From Clostridium_F caseinilyticum (GTDB lineage Bacteria; Bacillota; Clostridia; Clostridiales; Clostridiaceae), in NCBI RefSeq assembly GCF_046127645.1, contig NZ_CP175919.1: a stretch of DNA of 64,000 nucleotides, one strand, 5' to 3'. The first letter of the stretch is position 1. Each line of letters begins with the position of its first letter. Positions 60,023-64,000 of the stretch are shown here, piece by piece. The position numbers were made by a program, and so were the translations under genes. The notes beneath the pieces were generated by a model that was not told the DNA's origin, did not search any database, and was given only the letters and a program-made list of their open reading frames with translations.

Positions 60023-61279
60023 TTAATTGTTATTTATAATTCTTTTTATATTAGAATTGTTATACATGGAATTAGGGTACATTTGTGATAATTTTTTAGC
60101 ATAGTTTTTAGATTTCACATCATCTATTTTTTCATTTAATATAGCAAGCTTATATAATGCTAGATCTCCATAATTGTTTTTAATAAACCCATTAGCATAT
60201 ATCTCATAATATCTTATAGATTCACTTATATTATTTAATGCTTCATAATTTGTAGCCAATAAATATATTATGTGCTCATATAAATAATTCACATTACCAA
60301 AACTATATGCTTTCAATAAGGAATCATTGCTTTCTTTATATTTTCTATTATTAGCATTTTCCATAGCAGTATTATAAAAATATTCTATACCCTCTTCTTT
60401 TAATAACCTTTCTGCTTTTACTAGTACACTTTTGCTATTAATATCTAATTTTTTATTTTTATAATTTGAATATATATTATATAGTTGAATATAATCTTTC
60501 TTGTCTATAAGATTATTTAAACTTTGTATATCTATATTTTCTTCTTTTTTTATTTCTTGTTTCTTTACTTTTTTCACTTCTTTTTTTTGAGATATATTTT
60601 TGTTGTTTTTATTTTCCTTTGATATTATTTTCTCTTTTTTTATTTCAGTATTATTTTTGAGTTTATTAATAACATTAAATTTATTAAATAAATATACAAT
60701 AGATGAAAATACAATGCTAATAATCAATATTATTATTATTATTTTTTTACCTTTATTCTTCTTTATTAAGTTCTTTTTATATAACTCCCTTTTTATATCT
60801 ATAGACAAAGGATCATTCTTATCTATAGATAATGCCTTTTCATAATATTCTAAGGCATTATTATATTTACCTAGTTTAATATAACACATAGCTAAATTAT
60901 TACATACATTTATACGATTAAAGTCCGTTTTTTCGCATTGCTTTAATAAGTCTATAGCACCCTCTATATTATTATTTTTTATTAATGCAATAGCGTTAGC
61001 ATATTTTTTTAAAAATTGTTCATCTAATTTTGCGTCCTGTAAATATTTATAAGATACCGTATCTTTATTTGTATGATGATTCATTTTCCATAAATTTTTA
61101 CAACTTATTAAATCACCTTTTAAATAATACAATAATCCCTTCAAATTTATAGCAGAATTATTTTTTAGATCTAAAGATATACTTCTCTCACACAAATCCA
61201 GTGCCTTATCAATATTTCCACTATTAAAATTATCTAAAGCTTTAGTATATATCTTTCTAGATTTAGCTTCATTATTCAT
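60023..61279 (-). CDS. Tetratricopeptide-repeat membrane protein
   Basis: 418 aa. An N-terminal TPR array (about 8-150; ALDNFNSGNIDKALDLCERSI, NLAMCYIKLGKYNNALEYYEKAL) is followed by one transmembrane helix (about 175-195; IIIIILIISIVFSSIVYLF). A Lys/Asn/Glu-rich linker (about 205-245) then leads to a second TPR-like domain (about 250-415). The two TPR domains lie on opposite sides of the membrane, suited to scaffolding. The partner is unknown. The lipoprotein gene is 27 nt upstream, so they are probably co-transcribed. Confidence 0.8.
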   Translation of the reverse strand: MNNEAKSRKIYTKALDNFNSGNIDKALDLCERSISLDLKNNSAINLKGLLYYLKGDLISCKNLWKMNHHTNKDTVSYKYLQDAKLDEQFLKKYANAIALIKNNNIEGAIDLLKQCEKTDFNRINVCNNLAMCYIKLGKYNNALEYYEKALSIDKNDPLSIDIKRELYKKNLIKKNKGKKIIIIILIISIVFSSIVYLFNKFNVINKLKNNTEIKKEKIISKENKNNKNISQKKEVKKVKKQEIKKEENIDIQSLNNLIDKKDYIQLYNIYSNYKNKKLDINSKSVLVKAERLLKEEGIEYFYNTAMENANNRKYKESNDSLLKAYSFGNVNYLYEHIIYLLATNYEALNNISESIRYYEIYANGFIKNNYGDLALYKLAILNEKIDDVKSKNYAKKLSQMYPNSMYNNSNIKRIINNN

Positions 61280-61306
61280 TTAAATTTCCTCGCTTAGCTA
61301 TAATCC

Positions 61307-62056
61307 TTATTTAATAAATTCTTTTAATTTATCATTAGGAATAGTTATTTTTTCTTTATGTGATTTAGTGAAATTATCATCTTCATAAACATTTACTTTT
61401 AATATTAAACTTGTTTTTCCTGAATTATCATTCACTTTTTCTACAGACATAACTTCATGTTTATCATCTTTTGCTTCATATACTGGGATAATAGTATCAT
61501 TTTTTACATTTATACAATATAAATTTCCACCTTTAGAAACTGTTCCATATCCATGACCAATAATAACTAATAAATTTTCATCATCTATCCAATCTAGATA
61601 TTTAGGACTCTTTTGATCCTTTACTTCATTTATTTTTAAAAGCCATACTTTATTAGTTTGAGTTTCTTTCAAATAAACTTTACCTATACCTTCTTCTTTA
61701 GCATTTTCTCCTTTACCTTCTATTGTAGAAGAATATTTATTATTATTACTTTTCTTCCATGGAGTAATAAATCCTGTTTTTAAATTTTTCTCTGAAGTTT
61801 CTTCCTTTTCTATTTTAGAAAAATTTGTTTTTTCTTCAACTTTATCTTCATTATTTTTTTCTTCATCTTTAGTTTCAGTATTATCACTTTTATCTTTTTC
61901 TTCTTTGTTACTATTATCATTATTATTAGACTCTACTTTTTGTTCTTGTTGTTTAGTCTTTTCAACTGGAGTTTTATTTTCTTTGCTACATCCTATTGAA
62001 AAACTAAATATTATTAGGGTAATTAGTATTAATCCTATTTTTTTATTTTTTAACAT
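61307..62056 (-). CDS. Lipoprotein with Lys/Glu-rich linker (DUF4652-like C-terminus)
   Basis: 249 aa from the ATG at 62056 (MLKNKKIGLILIT), after GGAGGGGAT; an upstream in-frame ATG lacks a ribosome site. The signal peptide ends in the lipobox SIGC, so Cys23 or so is lipidated. A low-complexity linker rich in E, K, N and D (about 25-90) follows. The C-terminal domain (about 95-249; TPWKKSNNNKYSSTIEGKG, LDWIDDENLLVIIGHGYGTVSKGGNLY) recalls DUF4652, a beta-propeller-like family of unknown role. It probably sits on the outer membrane face. Confidence 0.75.
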   Translation of the reverse strand: MLKNKKIGLILITLIIFSFSIGCSKENKTPVEKTKQQEQKVESNNNDNSNKEEKDKSDNTETKDEEKNNEDKVEEKTNFSKIEKEETSEKNLKTGFITPWKKSNNNKYSSTIEGKGENAKEEGIGKVYLKETQTNKVWLLKINEVKDQKSPKYLDWIDDENLLVIIGHGYGTVSKGGNLYCINVKNDTIIPVYEAKDDKHEVMSVEKVNDNSGKTSLILKVNVYEDDNFTKSHKEKITIPNDKLKEFIK

Positions 62057-62165
62057 ATTATCCCCTCCAAAAAAATATATAGATATATATCTAATTATAT
62101 CTAAAAATATCAATTGTGTAAAAAAAACTCCATGAAAACATAAAGTTCACATGAAGTTATTTTTA

Positions 62166-63785
62166 CTAAGAATTCATAATTATTTTTTTTGCTGTTAAAA
62201 TGGAGGAAGCGCTCATAGAATACTCATCTAATCCATATTCTACAAGAGTTTCTATAGCATTTTCATCACCAGCCATCTCTCCGCACATTCCACACCATTT
62301 TCCTTCTTTGTGTGCTGCATCTATAGTCATCTTTATTAATCTTAATACTGCTGGATGCATTGGATCATAAAGATATGATATTTTTTCATTCATTCTATCT
62401 GCAGCTAATGTATATTGTATTAAATCATTAGTACCTATACTAAAGAAATCTACATGTTTAGCAAGTTCATCTGCACATATAGCAGCTGCTGGTATTTCTA
62501 CCATTATACCGGTTTCTAGGTTTTTATTAAATTCTTTTCCCTCTGCTTTTAACTCATCCATACATTCTTTTAACAATTCTTTAGCAGCCTTAAATTCAGA
62601 TAAAGATGATATCATTGGAAACATTATTTTTAAATTTCCAAAAGCTGATGCTCTAAGTAATGCTCTTAATTGAACTTTAAATAATTCTTTTCTATCAAGG
62701 CATAATCTTATAGCTCTATATCCTAAGAAAGGATTCATCTCTTCTGGCATTTCTAAATATGGAAGTTTTTTATCTCCTCCTATATCTAAAGTTCTTATGA
62801 CTACAGGTCTACCTTCCATTTTTTCAACAGCATATTTATAAGATTCAAACTGTTCATCTTCTGATGGCATATTATCTCTGTCCATATATAAAAATTCAGT
62901 TCTAAAAAGACCTACGCCTTCTCCACCATTTTCTAATACTTGATGAACATCTTGTGGTTTTCCTATATTTCCGCAAACTTCTACTCTTTTCCCTGATTTA
63001 GTAATAGTTTCAACATTTATAAGTTTCTTTAATTCTTCTTTTTCTTTTAAGAAAGCTTTTTTACTTTCTTCATATTTATTTATAGTATCTTTATCTGGAT
63101 TTATTATTACTACACCTTCAATTCCATCAACTATTACTACATCACCATTTTTCACAGATTCAGTTATGTCTTTCATACCAACTATAGCTGGTATTTCTAA
63201 TGTTCTAGCCATTATAGCACTATGAGAAGTTCTTCCACCTATATTAGTTAAAAATGCTATTACTTTCTCTTTATCTAACTGAGCAGTATCAGATGGAGTT
63301 AAATCTTGGGCTACTATTATAGTATCTTTATCTAAATCATCCATGCTATTTGATGACTTACCCATAAGATTTAGCATTATCCTCTTACCTACATCTTTGA
63401 TATCCGCTCCTCTTTCTCTCATGTATTCATCTTCCATAGCAGCAAATATGGAACTATACATATCAATTACTTCTTGAAGTGCCTTTTCTGAATTAACTTT
63501 GTTAGATTCTATATTCATTTCTACAGCTCCAGCAAATTCTGGATCGTCTAGTAACATAATATGACTATCAAAAACTGCTGCTTTTTCAGCTCCTACTTCC
63601 TTTTGTGCTTTATCCTTTATTCTCTCAAGTTGCTCTTTAGTACTAATTAGTGCATTTTTGAATCTTTCTTTTTCTTTCTCTATGTTATCTATACTCTTTT
63701 CTACAACTTCTATATTTATATCTTCCTTAATAAAAATCTTTCCTATAGCATATCCCTTTGAAGCAGCTATACCTTTTTTCATCAT
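62166..63785 (-). CDS. ptsI: PTS enzyme I (phosphoenolpyruvate-protein phosphotransferase)
   Basis: 539 aa, slightly short of the usual 570-575. The N-terminal HPr-binding domain, phospho-histidine H188 in GGRTSHSAIMART, PEP-binding EFLYMDRDNMP and the catalytic Cys in KWCGMCGEMAGD (about 498) are present. It takes phosphate from PEP and charges HPr, feeding all PTS permeases including SrlABE. ptsH is not adjacent. Two in-frame ATGs (63785 and 63782) follow AAGGAGG. A sigma-54-type promoter lies about 70 nt upstream, with a remote dyad. Confidence 0.96.
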   Translation of the reverse strand: MMKKGIAASKGYAIGKIFIKEDINIEVVEKSIDNIEKEKERFKNALISTKEQLERIKDKAQKEVGAEKAAVFDSHIMLLDDPEFAGAVEMNIESNKVNSEKALQEVIDMYSSIFAAMEDEYMRERGADIKDVGKRIMLNLMGKSSNSMDDLDKDTIIVAQDLTPSDTAQLDKEKVIAFLTNIGGRTSHSAIMARTLEIPAIVGMKDITESVKNGDVVIVDGIEGVVIINPDKDTINKYEESKKAFLKEKEELKKLINVETITKSGKRVEVCGNIGKPQDVHQVLENGGEGVGLFRTEFLYMDRDNMPSEDEQFESYKYAVEKMEGRPVVIRTLDIGGDKKLPYLEMPEEMNPFLGYRAIRLCLDRKELFKVQLRALLRASAFGNLKIMFPMISSLSEFKAAKELLKECMDELKAEGKEFNKNLETGIMVEIPAAAICADELAKHVDFFSIGTNDLIQYTLAADRMNEKISYLYDPMHPAVLRLIKMTIDAAHKEGKWCGMCGEMAGDENAIETLVEYGLDEYSMSASSILTAKKIIMNS

Positions 63786-63853
63786 TTTTCCTCCTTATTA
63801 ATAACCAATACATATAATTTCTTATTTAAAATATAACCATATAATAATTAATA

Positions 63854-63869
63854 AGCAAAAATCATGCCA
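63854..63869 (-). promoter_or_regulatory. Sigma-54 (RpoN) promoter of ptsI
   Basis: TGGCATGATTTTTGCT matches the sigma-54 consensus TGGCACG-N4-TTGCW at all positions but one (C to T), with correct GG(-24)/GC(-12) spacing. It lies 70-85 nt before the ptsI start on the same strand. Confidence 0.78.
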
Positions 63870-63968
63870 TAAAAATATATTTTTTTTATATATTCTTCAT
63901 AATTATTTTTAATATACCATCAATATATAGTATACTCTTTTTTATGCTTTTTAGCTATTAATATAGCT

Positions 63969-63987
63969 GTTGATATTTTTTATCAAC
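63969..63987. promoter_or_regulatory. Candidate enhancer-binding site for the ptsI sigma-54 promoter
   Basis: GTTGATATTTTTTATCAAC is a perfect 7-bp inverted repeat with a 5-bp centre, about 100 bp upstream of the -24 element, a typical distance for a sigma-54 activator site. Neither side carries the T-run of a terminator. The window ends just beyond it. Confidence 0.45.
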
Positions 63988-64000
63988 TTAAACAAGTGTA

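Noticed and set aside
63969..63987. Perfect dyad at the window end read as a terminator of an upstream gene
   Set aside because: Neither strand has a T-run after the stem, and the position fits a sigma-54 activator site better; it remains tentative because the window ends there.

Overview
The window is very AT-rich, with strong Shine-Dalgarno sites and dense, mostly leftward gene packing. It looks like a Clostridium sensu stricto chromosome: an anaerobic, spore-forming, low-GC Firmicute that ferments amino acids. Pointers are a CotF-like spore-coat protein, a GerS-like/Alr pair, a branched-chain 2-oxoacid:ferredoxin oxidoreductase beside phosphate butyryltransferase and two butyrate kinases, a thioredoxin reductase without NADPH-binding motifs, a glmS ribozyme and a c-di-AMP riboswitch. 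The species cannot be named from this sequence alone. I see no prophage, CRISPR array, rRNA or tRNA.

Layout. 1-13.8 kb (all minus): ftsE-ftsX, a C-terminal processing protease, a PDZ membrane protein, uvrB-uvrA, an FHA protein, an FtsW/RodA-type SEDS protein with its class B PBP, the RNase YhaM, and a truncated YdjM-like gene at the edge. This is a division, wall and DNA-repair block. 14-25.8 kb (minus): YitT transporter, split transketolase, MazEF-type toxin-antitoxin, alr with a GerS-like gene, nnr-acpS, YihY, and a selenium-type module (yedE, a SirA-like protein, a DUF3343 protein) with a divergent cysteine-desulfurase-like gene. 27-34.3 kb is accessory: an orphan gene, a zinc-ligand-free S4 paralogue behind a Fur-type operator, a dicarboxylate symporter, CotF, a decayed zinc-ribbon gene, a creatininase-MerR operon with a 19-bp-spacer promoter, and a Cu/Zn superoxide dismutase.

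34.5-45.7 kb: glmS with an unusually expanded glmS ribozyme, a complete sorbitol PTS operon with polyol dehydrogenases and a fructose-6-phosphate-aldolase-like protein, then glmM. 45.8-52.5 kb: VOR-type oxidoreductase, a P-loop ATPase, and buk-ptb-buk. Together these would turn branched-chain 2-oxoacids into acyl-CoA, acyl-phosphate and finally free acid plus ATP. 52.6-57.1 kb: a COG2509 flavoprotein, cdaR and cdaA (c-di-AMP synthesis), and divergently a SleB-like wall hydrolase behind a c-di-AMP riboswitch. 57.2-64 kb: a structured repeat-like element, thioredoxin with a flavin thioredoxin reductase, isoaspartyl dipeptidase, a TPR membrane protein, a lipoprotein, and ptsI with a near-consensus sigma-54 promoter.

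The most interesting signals are regulatory. They are the about 310-nt three-repeat insertion in the glmS ribozyme P1 loop, the c-di-AMP synthase next to a c-di-AMP-sensed wall hydrolase, the Fur-type box on a zinc-free S4, the sigma-54 promoter with a remote dyad at ptsI, the CsoR/CstR-like operator at trxA, the 96-bp duplication scar around the GerS-like gene, and the structured element at 57.25 kb. I did not find a clearly novel multi-gene system.
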